Source of the DNA: Fimenecus sp045532175 | GTDB taxonomy: Bacteria > Bacillota > Clostridia > Oscillospirales > Acutalibacteraceae | Reading direction: 5' to 3' | DNA length: 64,000 nt | Assembly: GCA_045532175.1 (NCBI GenBank) | Contig: JAZSFK010000049.1 | Location: 1-64,000 of the forward strand | Shown: positions 17,636 through 26,277 of the stretch, piece after piece | Layout: each line of letters begins with the position of its first letter | How positions within the stretch are numbered: position 1 is the stretch's first letter | Notes under the pieces: generated by a model | Databases searched by the model: none | Told to the model about the DNA's origin: nothing | What the model saw: only the letters and a program-made list of their open reading frames with translations | Translations under genes and position numbers: made by a program

Positions 17636-19039
17636 ATGGCGAAAACCGAGAAAAAAGGTCTTGACATAAGTGCTAAATCATTTGTCGGTGCAATTGTGAT
17701 TATTTTTGCACTGATGTGTGTCACTTATGTCGCTACGTTTCTCATTCCCGGCGGTGAATATCAACGTGTAACAGACGAAAACGGAATGGAAACCATTGTT
17801 ACTGACAGTTTTAAATATGTTGAAGGCGGTGTTCCGTTTTTAAGGTGGATTTTGTCCCCTCTTTTAGTCCTTGGTGCTGACGGTGGCGGAGCAATTATTG
17901 CGGTTATCGTGTTCTTGCTTGTAATCGGCGGAATTTTCACAGCCCTTGATAAATGCGGACTCATGGAATATATGCTCAAGAAAATTGTGCATAAATTCGG
18001 TCAGAACAGATACAATCTTATGTCACTTGTAATGCTTTTCTTTATGTCAATGGGTGCATTTATAGGCTCATTAGAAGAATGTGTGCCACTTGTACCGATT
18101 GTTGTGGGACTCGCAATTGTCCTTGGTTGGGATGAGCTTACAGGACTCGGAATGAGTATTCTCTCTGCGGGATGTGGCTTTGCCTCAGGTGTTTGCAACC
18201 CCTTTACTGTTGGTGTTGCACAGGAACTTGCGAGGCTTCCTATGTTTTCGGGAATGTGGCTTCGTTTTGTGGCTTTTTTAGTTATTTACGGCATCGTTCA
18301 CTTCTTTGTAAAGCACCACGCACTCAGAATTGCAAAGCCTATTGAACAGATTGATATTCACGACGATTTTGTGGATGACAAGAAAATGGATAAGGCTCTT
18401 ATCTCCTTTGCAACCATACTCGGCATAGGAATTTTAGTAGTTTTAAGTTCTGTTTTCTTAACCTTTTTGCAGGATTACACAATGATAATTGTTGCGGTTA
18501 TGTTCCTTATGGCAGGACTTGTATCAGTTGTTATTGCGGGTATGAACGGAAAGGACTTACTAAAAAACTTCGGCTACGGAATTGTTACAATTCTGCCTGC
18601 TGTTTTAATGATTTTAATGGCAAGCTCAATTAAATATACTCTTATTGAAGGTAAAATTTTAGACACTCTTCTTCATTCAGCGGTTGGTATTGCAGAAACC
18701 TTACCGAAAGGCGCCGTAATTCTCTTTATCTATTTAATCGTTCTTGTGCTTAATTTCTTTATAAGTTCCGGCTCTGCAAAAGCATTTTTGCTTATGCCTT
18801 TAATAGTGCCGCTTGCACAAATTTTTGAAATCTCATCTCAACTTTCAGTTATGGCTTTTGCCTTTGGTGACGGTTTCTCAAATGTTATGTACCCCACAAA
18901 CCCTGTACTTTTAATCAGCCTTGGAATGGCAGGAATAAGCTATGTAAAATGGTTTAAATGGACATTTAAAATTCAGTTCACAATACTTATTGCAACATCA
19001 CTTCTGTTGTTGTTTGGATTGGTGATTGGTTATAATTAA
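17636..19039 (+). CDS. YfcC-family membrane transporter
   Basis: A 467-residue carrier with about 12 membrane segments. N-terminal FVGAIVIIFALMCVTYVATF leads into LIPGGEYQR, a hallmark of the YfcC/ArcD-like carriers (PF03606). LSAGCGFASGVCNPFTVGVAQ and FISSGSAKAFLLMPLIVPLAQ are also typical. Members carry amino acids, C4-dicarboxylates or short-chain acids. Co-transcription with the M20 peptidase suggests uptake of its substrate or handling of its products. Confidence 0.87.
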   Translation: MAKTEKKGLDISAKSFVGAIVIIFALMCVTYVATFLIPGGEYQRVTDENGMETIVTDSFKYVEGGVPFLRWILSPLLVLGADGGGAIIAVIVFLLVIGGIFTALDKCGLMEYMLKKIVHKFGQNRYNLMSLVMLFFMSMGAFIGSLEECVPLVPIVVGLAIVLGWDELTGLGMSILSAGCGFASGVCNPFTVGVAQELARLPMFSGMWLRFVAFLVIYGIVHFFVKHHALRIAKPIEQIDIHDDFVDDKKMDKALISFATILGIGILVVLSSVFLTFLQDYTMIIVAVMFLMAGLVSVVIAGMNGKDLLKNFGYGIVTILPAVLMILMASSIKYTLIEGKILDTLLHSAVGIAETLPKGAVILFIYLIVLVLNFFISSGSAKAFLLMPLIVPLAQIFEISSQLSVMAFAFGDGFSNVMYPTNPVLLISLGMAGISYVKWFKWTFKIQFTILIATSLLLLFGLVIGYN

Positions 19040-19040
19040 A

Positions 19041-19070
19041 ATGCAAAATGCAAAGTGCAAAGTGCAAAAT
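19041..19070 (+). repeat. TGCAAAGTGCAAA-type repeat, short copy
   Basis: Tandem units ATGCAAA / GTGCAAA directly after the transporter stop codon. They match the tract in the repeats at 5626 and 53834. Confidence 0.7.
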
Positions 19071-19074
19071 TATA

Positions 19075-19101
19075 GGGGCGATTTATGAATCGCCCTTTTT
19101 T
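19075..19101 (+). terminator. Terminator-like hairpin before the radical SAM gene
   Basis: GGGCGATT-TATG-AATCGCCC followed by TTTTTT. The AGGGGCGA..TCGCCC style also matches a dispersed repeat family. Only 17 nt, carrying the AAGGAG site, separate it from the next start codon. Confidence 0.82.
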
Positions 19102-19118
19102 CAAAGAAAGGAGAAAAT

Positions 19119-20786
19119 ATGAAAGTCATAATTTGTTGTCTTAATTCAAAATATGTCCACGCATCCCTTTCTCCTTGGTGTTTACTTGCGGGTGTGAGAA
19201 ATTTCTGCAAAAATGAAATTGAAGCATCCGTTATGGAAAGCACAATAAACGGTGATATTTATGATTTTGCAGATAAAATCATAGTAGCAAAGCCTGATGT
19301 TGTTTCTTTTTCTACTTACATTTGGAATGTCACAAAAACCCTCGAAATTTGTCGTTACATAAAAGAAAAACACGACTGCAAGATTGTGCTTGGTGGTCCT
19401 GAAGTGGCTTTCCGCAAGGAAGATGTGCTTAAAAACTACGAATATATCGATTTTGTACTTTCAGGTGAGGGTGAATGGTCTTTCCCCGAATTCCTTGTTA
19501 ATCTGAATGGAGATTTATCCCTTGTAAATGGTCTTTCATACCGTAAAAACGGAGAAATCATATCCATACCCGAAAAGGTTTATACCGACACTCCCCCATC
19601 CCCTTATACAGACGAATTCTTTGCAAATTTAAATGGCAGAATTTCATACATTGAAACAAGCCGTGGTTGTCCGTACCGTTGTGCATTCTGTCTTTCTGGA
19701 AGATGCTCACCCTTGCGTTATTTCGATTTGGAACAAGTCAAAAATGATATAATAAAACTCGCAAATAGTGGCACACAGACACTCAAATTCGTTGACCGTA
19801 CATTCAATGCAAACCCTAAAAGAGCCAACGAGATTTTATTATTTATAAAAGAAAACTATGGTAAAGAGATTCCACAGAATGTGTGCTTTCACTTTGAAAT
19901 CGCAGGTGATATTTTAAGGGAAGACACCTTAAAAATTCTTGAAGAAATGCCGTATGGTGTTGTTCAGCTCGAAATCGGTATGCAGTCCTTTAATGAGGAA
20001 ACCTTAAAGGCAATTAATCGCAAAACCGACACCAAAAAGCTCATTGAAAACATCAAAAAACTTGTTGGCTTTAAGAATATGCACATTCACATTGACCTCA
20101 TTGCAGGGCTGACAGGTGAAAATTTGGAAAGTTTTAAAAACAGTTTCAATATCGGTTATTCCCTAAAAGCACAAATGCTCCAGATGGGCTTTCTGAAGCT
20201 TCTTTACGGTGCAGATATGCGTGAAAATAGGGAAAAATATCCTTGCACATTTCACGACGAGCCACCTTATGAGGTAACATCAACCCCGTGGTTATCACCT
20301 GATGAAATCAAAATGCTTAAAAACTGTGAGAATGCTGTTGACAGACTTTATAACAGCGGCAGATTTTTATTCACTCTCGACTACTTAATCGATGAAATCG
20401 GCATTTCACCCTTTGACCTTTTCAATGATTTCGGTAATGCAGTTGACGGAAATAAAATGAGACTTTCCGACTATGCGGAAAATCTCTATAATTTCTTCCA
20501 CAGCAAGTGCGATAGTGAAATTTTAAAGGAAAAAATCCTTTGCGATTTGCTTTCCTGCTCCTCATCGGTGCAGATTCCCGAGATTTTCAAAAAAAGGACT
20601 CCGATATATAAGCAGATTAAGAAACATTTTATTGAAAATGTTGATAAGAATACAAAAGTTGCTGTTCTATATAAATCAGGTTTGGTTTACACAGTTAATC
20701 AAACTACCCCAAAGGACCTGCAGGGACGGTATAAGGGTGAATTTTTCACTTTGACAAATTTAAGTAAAAACGAAATTACAGAGTGA
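19119..20786 (+). CDS. B12-binding-type radical SAM protein with DUF4080
   Basis: A 555-residue iron-sulfur enzyme. Residues 1-130 look like a cobalamin-binding Rossmann domain (KIVLGGPEVAF). The radical SAM core follows, with RGCPYRCAFC giving the CX3CX2C cluster ligands near residues 184-191. The C-terminal part matches my recollection of DUF4080 (DYLIDEIGISPFDLFNDFG). Related proteins are methyltransferases or methylthiotransferase-like enzymes, but no function is assigned to this subgroup. The usual DXHXXG cobalamin motif is not evident, so B12 binding is unproven. A hairpin terminator sits just upstream of the ribosome site. Confidence 0.88.
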   Translation: MKVIICCLNSKYVHASLSPWCLLAGVRNFCKNEIEASVMESTINGDIYDFADKIIVAKPDVVSFSTYIWNVTKTLEICRYIKEKHDCKIVLGGPEVAFRKEDVLKNYEYIDFVLSGEGEWSFPEFLVNLNGDLSLVNGLSYRKNGEIISIPEKVYTDTPPSPYTDEFFANLNGRISYIETSRGCPYRCAFCLSGRCSPLRYFDLEQVKNDIIKLANSGTQTLKFVDRTFNANPKRANEILLFIKENYGKEIPQNVCFHFEIAGDILREDTLKILEEMPYGVVQLEIGMQSFNEETLKAINRKTDTKKLIENIKKLVGFKNMHIHIDLIAGLTGENLESFKNSFNIGYSLKAQMLQMGFLKLLYGADMRENREKYPCTFHDEPPYEVTSTPWLSPDEIKMLKNCENAVDRLYNSGRFLFTLDYLIDEIGISPFDLFNDFGNAVDGNKMRLSDYAENLYNFFHSKCDSEILKEKILCDLLSCSSSVQIPEIFKKRTPIYKQIKKHFIENVDKNTKVAVLYKSGLVYTVNQTTPKDLQGRYKGEFFTLTNLSKNEITE

Positions 20787-20825
20787 CAAGAAGAATATAT
20801 ATAATGAGAATAACAAATATATCGG

Positions 20826-20854
20826 TTGACAGCTTTTGTAAATAAAAGTAAAAT
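20826..20854 (+). promoter_or_regulatory. Sigma-A promoter of the zinc-ribbon gene
   Basis: TTGACA, 17-bp spacer, TAAAAT, about 37 nt upstream of the start codon at 20891. Confidence 0.72.
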
Positions 20855-20890
20855 ATACTTGAAAAAGCCCGACTGAAAAGGAGAATGACT

Positions 20891-22735
20891 ATGTTCTGTA
20901 CTATGTGTGGAAAACAAATTCCTGACGATGCTGCTTTTTGCACGAATTGCGGTAATAAAATTCAACAAGAGGAAAAGCCTGAACCCACCCCCGAGGTTGT
21001 TCAGGAGGTCTTTGAGGAAGAGGCAACAAGAATTATGGTGCCTAAAAGCAACATCAATGATGAAATGACTAAAATTGCGTTTTCAAAAAGCGAACCTTCT
21101 TCTGAAAAGATAGTGGAGGATGAGGTATTGTCGTCAAGTGATGAGAATGTTGATATTTACTCTAATTCTGTTGATGAGGATATTGACATCAGTTCAGATT
21201 CTGTTGAGGAAACCGACATTTACTCAAATTCCGTAAATACTCCTGTTGATGTTTATTCTAACAGTAGTGTTGCAGATGATAATGTAAACGCAGTACCTGA
21301 ACAGGACAATCAAAACATATATTCACATTCTGCGGATGAATTTAAAATACCACAACCGGAAATTGTTCCTGCACCTGTTCCTGTTGCAAAGCCTGTCCCC
21401 GCAATTAATCAGGAGCCGAAAACAGAGCCCGTAGTTCATGAAATTCCAATGGTTGTTGAAACTCCGTATATTCCGCCACAGAGAAATCCTGTACAAAGAC
21501 GTCCTGAAAGATTTGACAGAGCAGTTACGATGACAGAGCCACGTCCGAGCTTTGCTAACAACCAACCCGCACAGGGAAATCCAAATATGGTGGTAAATCC
21601 GGTTCCTCAATATGTTCCGAACCCTGAATTAGCAAAGGCAAAAAAGAAAAACAAGAAGAAAAAGAAAATTCACCCGATGGCGATAATTCTTCCAATTATG
21701 GCAATAGTGCTTGTTGTTGCCATAATCTTTGGTTCAGTTGTTCTCTTTGGCGGTAATCCTAAGGATAAGTATTATACAAGTAAGATGACTTCTGTTTACT
21801 ATTCTGACGGGCAAATTACAAGTAAAGATATTCAGGAATACCGTTCCTACGGCCAAATGACACATTATAAATCCGGCGACTACGAAATCAACATTGAGTA
21901 TAGCGACGATGACAGAATCAGCAAATATACAAGAAAACAAGGCGATGAAAAAATGGTGCTGAAGTTTGAGTATGAGAAAGATGGCAGTCTGTATGTTGCT
22001 TCTGATAAAGCTGAATGGGATGGCGTTACGCTGAAAATGGAACTCACATATAGCAAGAGTGAACTCGTGAGTGAAAAGGAATACCACGACAATGAACTTG
22101 TTTATTTGCATGAAATTGAAGGAAATACAGAAACCATTAAATACTTTACCGATGGTGAATTAAGTTCAACTTATATAAGCGAATATGATAAGAATGACCG
22201 TTTAATTCGTGAGAAGCGTGTTTACAATAATGGTGACGGGGACGAAACAGAAATTATTGAGTATTCATACGACAAAAAGGGCAATTTGATTTCAGAATAC
22301 TGTATGAACGATAACAATGAGGTTACTTATTACAGTTTGTTTGAATATGACAAAAATTTCAATTGTATAAGTCAAACTAATTACGACGCGGACGACAATG
22401 TGATTTATCAATCTAGTAGAGAATACAATAAATACGACATTCTCGTTTCCGGTGAAACCTACGGTGAAGACGAGGAACTCATCAATAGTTATGAGCTTGA
22501 AAATGAAACAAAGGATGAAGTCGTTGTAAATCAGTACGACGAAAATGACAGCCTTGTAATGTATTATGTTTATAAAATTGAAAAAGGTAAAAAGGTTCAG
22601 ATGAAGGGTTACGATGCTGACGGTAACTTAGTCGAAGAAGAAACCTACAATGACATTGGTCTTGTAACTGAAGCAAAGTATTACTATGATGGTAGCCTTT
22701 ATCAAAAATCTACCTATGAATACGCAAAGAAATAA
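20891..22735 (+). CDS. Zinc-ribbon membrane protein with C-terminal YD/RHS-like repeats
   Basis: A 614-residue protein with three parts. The N-terminal zinc ribbon is CTMCGKQIPDDAAFCTNCG. A long acidic and proline-rich linker holds four or five copies of a D-I/V-Y-S-N-S-like motif (DIYSNSV, DVYSNSS, NIYSHSA). After a lysine-rich stop-transfer and one membrane segment (MAIILPIMAIVLVVAIIFG), the outer part is made of Y-x-Y/E-D-x-x-G-N-L-style beta repeats (YSYDKKGNLISEY, YDADGNLVEEETYN). By topology the zinc ribbon is cytoplasmic. The ATG at 20891 is 7 nt after GGAG; one two codons earlier is too close. Function unknown. Confidence 0.82.
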   Translation: MFCTMCGKQIPDDAAFCTNCGNKIQQEEKPEPTPEVVQEVFEEEATRIMVPKSNINDEMTKIAFSKSEPSSEKIVEDEVLSSSDENVDIYSNSVDEDIDISSDSVEETDIYSNSVNTPVDVYSNSSVADDNVNAVPEQDNQNIYSHSADEFKIPQPEIVPAPVPVAKPVPAINQEPKTEPVVHEIPMVVETPYIPPQRNPVQRRPERFDRAVTMTEPRPSFANNQPAQGNPNMVVNPVPQYVPNPELAKAKKKNKKKKKIHPMAIILPIMAIVLVVAIIFGSVVLFGGNPKDKYYTSKMTSVYYSDGQITSKDIQEYRSYGQMTHYKSGDYEINIEYSDDDRISKYTRKQGDEKMVLKFEYEKDGSLYVASDKAEWDGVTLKMELTYSKSELVSEKEYHDNELVYLHEIEGNTETIKYFTDGELSSTYISEYDKNDRLIREKRVYNNGDGDETEIIEYSYDKKGNLISEYCMNDNNEVTYYSLFEYDKNFNCISQTNYDADDNVIYQSSREYNKYDILVSGETYGEDEELINSYELENETKDEVVVNQYDENDSLVMYYVYKIEKGKKVQMKGYDADGNLVEEETYNDIGLVTEAKYYYDGSLYQKSTYEYAKK

Positions 22736-22761
22736 AAGAGAACGATAAATTCAGATTTAAA

Positions 22762-22812
22762 CAACAAAAAAGACAGACATTTGGGCGACACTGCCCTTTT
22801 GTCTGTCTTTTG
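22762..22812. terminator. Bidirectional terminator
   Basis: A long stem AAAGACAGAC..TTGGGC / GCCC..GTCTGTCTTT with A- and T-rich flanks between convergent genes. Confidence 0.88.
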
Positions 22813-22814
22813 CT

Positions 22815-23312
22815 TTATGCAAATAAAGTTGGTATATAAGAAGCGGACATAATAATGTTTGCAATCAGCACGCCAAGTGCGATAACCGGCACTGCTCTTT
22901 TAAAGGGAATGTCAAGAAGTGCTGCCATCAAAGCACCTGTCCATCCACCCGTACCGGGAAGCGGGATTGCAACGAAGAGAAGAAGTCCCCATGACTTGTA
23001 CTTTAAAATCTTATCCTTATTCTTGTCTGCTTTTGCCTCAAACTTATGAATAATCTTATCAAAGAAGCTCCAGCGACGAAGAAATACAAAAATTTTTTTT
23101 ATAAAAAGAACAATAAACGGAATCGGAAGCATATTTCCGATATAGCAAATTATAAAAGCTGTTATAAACGGAATCCCCAAAATTGCTGATGCAATCATAC
23201 CGCCACGGCATTCCAGCACGGGAAACAGTGAAATTATAAAGGTTATTAACTCTGCCGGTATATTGTGTTGGCTTAAAAAGGCTGTAAATGTTTCAACAAT
23301 CTGTTCAACCAT
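22815..23312 (-). CDS. Small multidrug-export family protein (COG2426)
   Basis: A 165-residue membrane protein with about four hydrophobic segments, matching Sm_multidrug_ex (PF06695): FPVLECRGGMIASAILGIP near residue 30 and AIPLPGTGGWTGALMAALL near 116. The family name is historical, and transport activity is not well established. Its start overlaps the NUDIX gene stop by 8 nt, so the two are translationally coupled. Confidence 0.9.
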   Translation of the reverse strand: MVEQIVETFTAFLSQHNIPAELITFIISLFPVLECRGGMIASAILGIPFITAFIICYIGNMLPIPFIVLFIKKIFVFLRRWSFFDKIIHKFEAKADKNKDKILKYKSWGLLLFVAIPLPGTGGWTGALMAALLDIPFKRAVPVIALGVLIANIIMSASYIPTLFA

Positions 23313-24048
23313 TGGTGGTTACCTCCATCTTTAAAAGATAATCATTGGCTTTGCGAAGCATTTGCTTATCATTTGGGAATTTAAGAGCATTCATAGCCTT
23401 GTCAAATTTAAGCCACAAATATTCCTCAATTTCCTCACGTTGAATTGTTGTGGTCGTGTCGTCAGTTGTTGCAAGGAAAATCACAACCTGCTTTTCAATA
23501 CGACCCTGAATAGAATATTCTGAACGGAAGCGGAAATCAGGCAAGAAGCGAATTCTTATACCTGCCTCCTCAAGCACCTCACGATAGGCTGTTTCCTTTT
23601 CATTTTCACCGCGTTCAATATGACCTTTAGGGAATCCCCAGTTAGCACTACGTTTGTTCTTTATAAGTAAAAATCTTACGTCACCATTGATGATGCGATA
23701 AACAATTGCACCGCAAGAACTTTCATAAAGACAAGAAATCTCATAAGTCCCCTCTTTTTCCGCAAATGCAACAGCATCCTCAATCTGATGAATTATGAAG
23801 CGTTTGCTTTTTGGTGCAACCACCAGAAAAACTCCGCCCATTTCTTTTCTTTTGATTACGGCAATAACACGACCCTCAAAAACTCGGACTCTGTGTGTTA
23901 CCCCCATAATGTAAGCACCCTTGACAGGCGAATGTGGGTCAAGACCACTCTCCACCATACCGAAATTCAAATCATAAGAGATATTCCTTTCTCTGTCAAA
24001 GGAGTGCATAGGCTTGGTAACTCGTACCCTTACATATTTACCTAACAT
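23305..24048 (-). CDS. NUDIX hydrolase with N-terminal pyrophosphatase-like domain
   Basis: A 247-residue two-domain protein. Residues 1-70 (MLGKYVRVRVTKPMHSFD..) resemble the start of family-I inorganic pyrophosphatases but lack most of their acidic active-site residues. Residues about 110-240 are a NUDIX domain with an intact box (GHIERGENEKETAYREVLEE), which hydrolyses nucleoside-diphosphate-linked substrates. I start at the ATG at 24048 with GGGAG 8 nt upstream; the frame extends to a TTG further upstream without support. The promoter is at 24108-24136. Confidence 0.82.
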   Translation of the reverse strand: MLGKYVRVRVTKPMHSFDRERNISYDLNFGMVESGLDPHSPVKGAYIMGVTHRVRVFEGRVIAVIKRKEMGGVFLVVAPKSKRFIIHQIEDAVAFAEKEGTYEISCLYESSCGAIVYRIINGDVRFLLIKNKRSANWGFPKGHIERGENEKETAYREVLEEAGIRIRFLPDFRFRSEYSIQGRIEKQVVIFLATTDDTTTTIQREEIEEYLWLKFDKAMNALKFPNDKQMLRKANDYLLKMEVTTNG

Positions 24049-24107
24049 AACCTTTTCTCCCGGAAACATTGGTGACTTTTTCACCAACAAAACTAAAACT
24101 GTCTATC

Positions 24108-24136
24108 ATTATACATATTTTTTCTTCATCTTGCAA
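24108..24136 (-). promoter_or_regulatory. Sigma-A promoter of the NUDIX gene pair
   Basis: Minus strand TTGCAA, 17-bp spacer, TATAAT. The leader carries a small TTGGTGA/TCACCAA hairpin at about 24068-24086. Confidence 0.78.
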
Positions 24137-24196
24137 GTATTACATAATTATTTGTCCGAAAAATGTTATATTTTATTATTATTTCGAAAAAAGTCA

Positions 24197-24225
24197 TTGT
24201 GATTTTTAAGGTTATGTTGTAAAAT
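24197..24225 (+). promoter_or_regulatory. Promoter of the gene at 24266
   Basis: TTGTGA, 17-bp spacer, TAAAAT. Confidence 0.6.
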
Positions 24226-24265
24226 ATATTTGATTATTTTAGTTTTTTGGGGGAGGATGAAAAGA

Positions 24266-24712
24266 ATGTCTGATAAGCAATTCAGTTCCACATTGGACGA
24301 ATTTGAGCCACTTTTTTTCTCGTCCTCTCAGGACAATGGGGAAAATGATATTTTTAGTTCTTCATCCCTTGATGACGTTGAGAATAACGAGGCTTTTTCT
24401 TCCTTTTCCAACTCCTGCGAACAGCAGGAAACTGAAAAGGATGCTGTGACTGTCGACCGTGTAAGACAGGAAATTGTTTATGAGGATATTGCACAGATTT
24501 ATGATTCCCTGTCCCTTGATGAAAAGAAAAAGCATCCGAAGAAAAAACACCACACATTGAGAAATATTTTTATAATTCTGTTGTGCCTTGCTGTCCTTGG
24601 TGCTGGAGTGTGGGTTTACTGCAATTATTCCGCAACTGTAATTGATATTTTTTATACTGTCAAGGATTATGTTTTGTCCCTTGTTGCAAGTATAAAAGAA
24701 CGTATACAATAA
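24266..24712 (+). CDS. Small single-pass membrane protein, unknown function
   Basis: A 148-residue protein that I do not recognise. It has an acidic, serine-rich N-terminal region with repeated F-S-S-S clusters, a basic patch (KKKHPKKKHHT) and one membrane segment (IFIILLCLAVLGAGVWVYC), then a short amphipathic tail. The basic patch before the segment predicts a cytoplasmic N-terminus. The ATG at 24266 is 9 nt after GGGAGG. It ends 23 nt before the GH51 gene and may be co-transcribed with it. The general design resembles the zinc-ribbon proteins nearby, without the ribbon. Confidence 0.7.
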   Translation: MSDKQFSSTLDEFEPLFFSSSQDNGENDIFSSSSLDDVENNEAFSSFSNSCEQQETEKDAVTVDRVRQEIVYEDIAQIYDSLSLDEKKKHPKKKHHTLRNIFIILLCLAVLGAGVWVYCNYSATVIDIFYTVKDYVLSLVASIKERIQ

Positions 24713-24735
24713 CCCGATAAAGGTGGTTTTACTTT

Positions 24736-26235
24736 ATGAAAAAAGCAAAGATGTCACTTGTATCTGAATTTACAGGTGCAAAAATTGATGAAAGAATTTA
24801 TGGTTCGTTTATCGAGCATTTAGGTCGTGCGGTTTACGGCGGTATTTTTGAGCCTGACCATCCGACTGCTGACGAAGACGGTTTCCGTAAAGATGTTATT
24901 GAAAAGGTAAAGAAACTCAATGTACCAGTTGTCCGTTATCCCGGTGGTAACTTTGTTTCAGGCTATAACTGGGAGGATGGTGTTGGTCCTGTTGAAAACA
25001 GACCTCGTAAGCTTGAACTTGCGTGGGGTGTTACCGAACCCAATCTTTTTGGTACAAATGAATTTGCAAAATGGTGTCAAAAAGCAAACACTTCACCCAT
25101 GATGGCTGTAAATCTTGGTCTTCGTGGCCCTGAGGAAGCAAGAAATCTTGTTGAATACTGTAATCATAAGAGTGGCAGTTATTGGAGTGACCTTCGTCGT
25201 TCACACGGCTATGAAGAACCACATAATATCAAGCTCTGGTGCTTGGGTAACGAAATGGACGGCGATTGGCAAATAGGTCACAAGACCGCTGTTGAATATG
25301 GAAGAACTGCTGCTGAAGCTTCTAAGGTTATGAAATGGACTGACCCGACAATTGAAACTGTGCTTTGCGGTAGTGCATCTCGTGATATGCCAACTTTCGG
25401 TGAATGGGAAGCAACAACTCTTGACCTTGCCTATGATAAGGTTGACTATCTTTCACTTCACATCTATTTCGGTAATCACGAGAACGACACACCCTCATTC
25501 CTTGCAAAGAATATGAAAATGGATGAGTTTATTAAATCAGTTATCTGCATCTGCGACTATATTAAAGCTAAAAAGCGTTCAAAGCATACAGTCAATCTTT
25601 CATTTGATGAATGGAATGTATGGTATCATTCCAATGGTGCACCTTATGAAAAATGGAGTACTGCACCTCATCAGCTTGAAGATATCTATAACTTTGAAGA
25701 TGCACTTTTAGTTGCTCTTATGCTTATGACACTTCTTAAAAATGCAGACAGAGTTAAAATTGGTTGTCTTGCACAGCTTGTAAATGTTATTGCTCCTATT
25801 ATGACCGAAAACGGTGGTGCATGTTGGGAACAGACAATTTTCTATCCGTTTATGCATCTTTCAAATTATGGCCGTGGTTACACACTTGAGTCCCGTGTAA
25901 TTTCACCAAAGCACGATACAAAGGAATTTACAGATGTACCCGACATTGAATCAATCGCAACTATCAGCGAGGATAAGGAAAATCTTACAATCTTTGCGGT
26001 CAACAGAAATATGGATGAGGATATTCTCTTTGATGTTTCTCTTCTTGATTTTGAAAACTTTGAAATTTTGGAGCACATCGAAATGAGTGGTTACGGAATC
26101 AAGGAAGAAAACAGCGCAATTCACACTCCTGTTAAGCCATTCAAGGCAGAAAAACCACAGTTTGACGGTAAAAACCTTACAGTCAATCTTAAATCTCTCT
26201 CTTGGAATGTAATTAGACTTGCAAAAAGAAAATAA
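24736..26235 (+). CDS. GH51 alpha-L-arabinofuranosidase
   Basis: A 499-residue intracellular exo-glycosidase that releases arabinofuranose from arabino-oligosaccharides. GH51 landmarks: YGSFIEHLGRAVYGG, VRYPGGNFVSGYNW, acid/base Glu173 in CLGNEMDG and nucleophile Glu292 in LSFDEWNVWY. There is no signal peptide, so it acts on imported oligosaccharides. Length is normal for the family. The ribosome site is AAAGGTGG. No arabinose pathway or ABC importer is adjacent; one of the four GPH symporters in the window could supply substrate, but that is a guess. Confidence 0.95.
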   Translation: MKKAKMSLVSEFTGAKIDERIYGSFIEHLGRAVYGGIFEPDHPTADEDGFRKDVIEKVKKLNVPVVRYPGGNFVSGYNWEDGVGPVENRPRKLELAWGVTEPNLFGTNEFAKWCQKANTSPMMAVNLGLRGPEEARNLVEYCNHKSGSYWSDLRRSHGYEEPHNIKLWCLGNEMDGDWQIGHKTAVEYGRTAAEASKVMKWTDPTIETVLCGSASRDMPTFGEWEATTLDLAYDKVDYLSLHIYFGNHENDTPSFLAKNMKMDEFIKSVICICDYIKAKKRSKHTVNLSFDEWNVWYHSNGAPYEKWSTAPHQLEDIYNFEDALLVALMLMTLLKNADRVKIGCLAQLVNVIAPIMTENGGACWEQTIFYPFMHLSNYGRGYTLESRVISPKHDTKEFTDVPDIESIATISEDKENLTIFAVNRNMDEDILFDVSLLDFENFEILEHIEMSGYGIKEENSAIHTPVKPFKAEKPQFDGKNLTVNLKSLSWNVIRLAKRK

Positions 26236-26277
26236 TTGTAGTACAATATAGAAAGTTAATTTAGAAAGAGTGATTTT

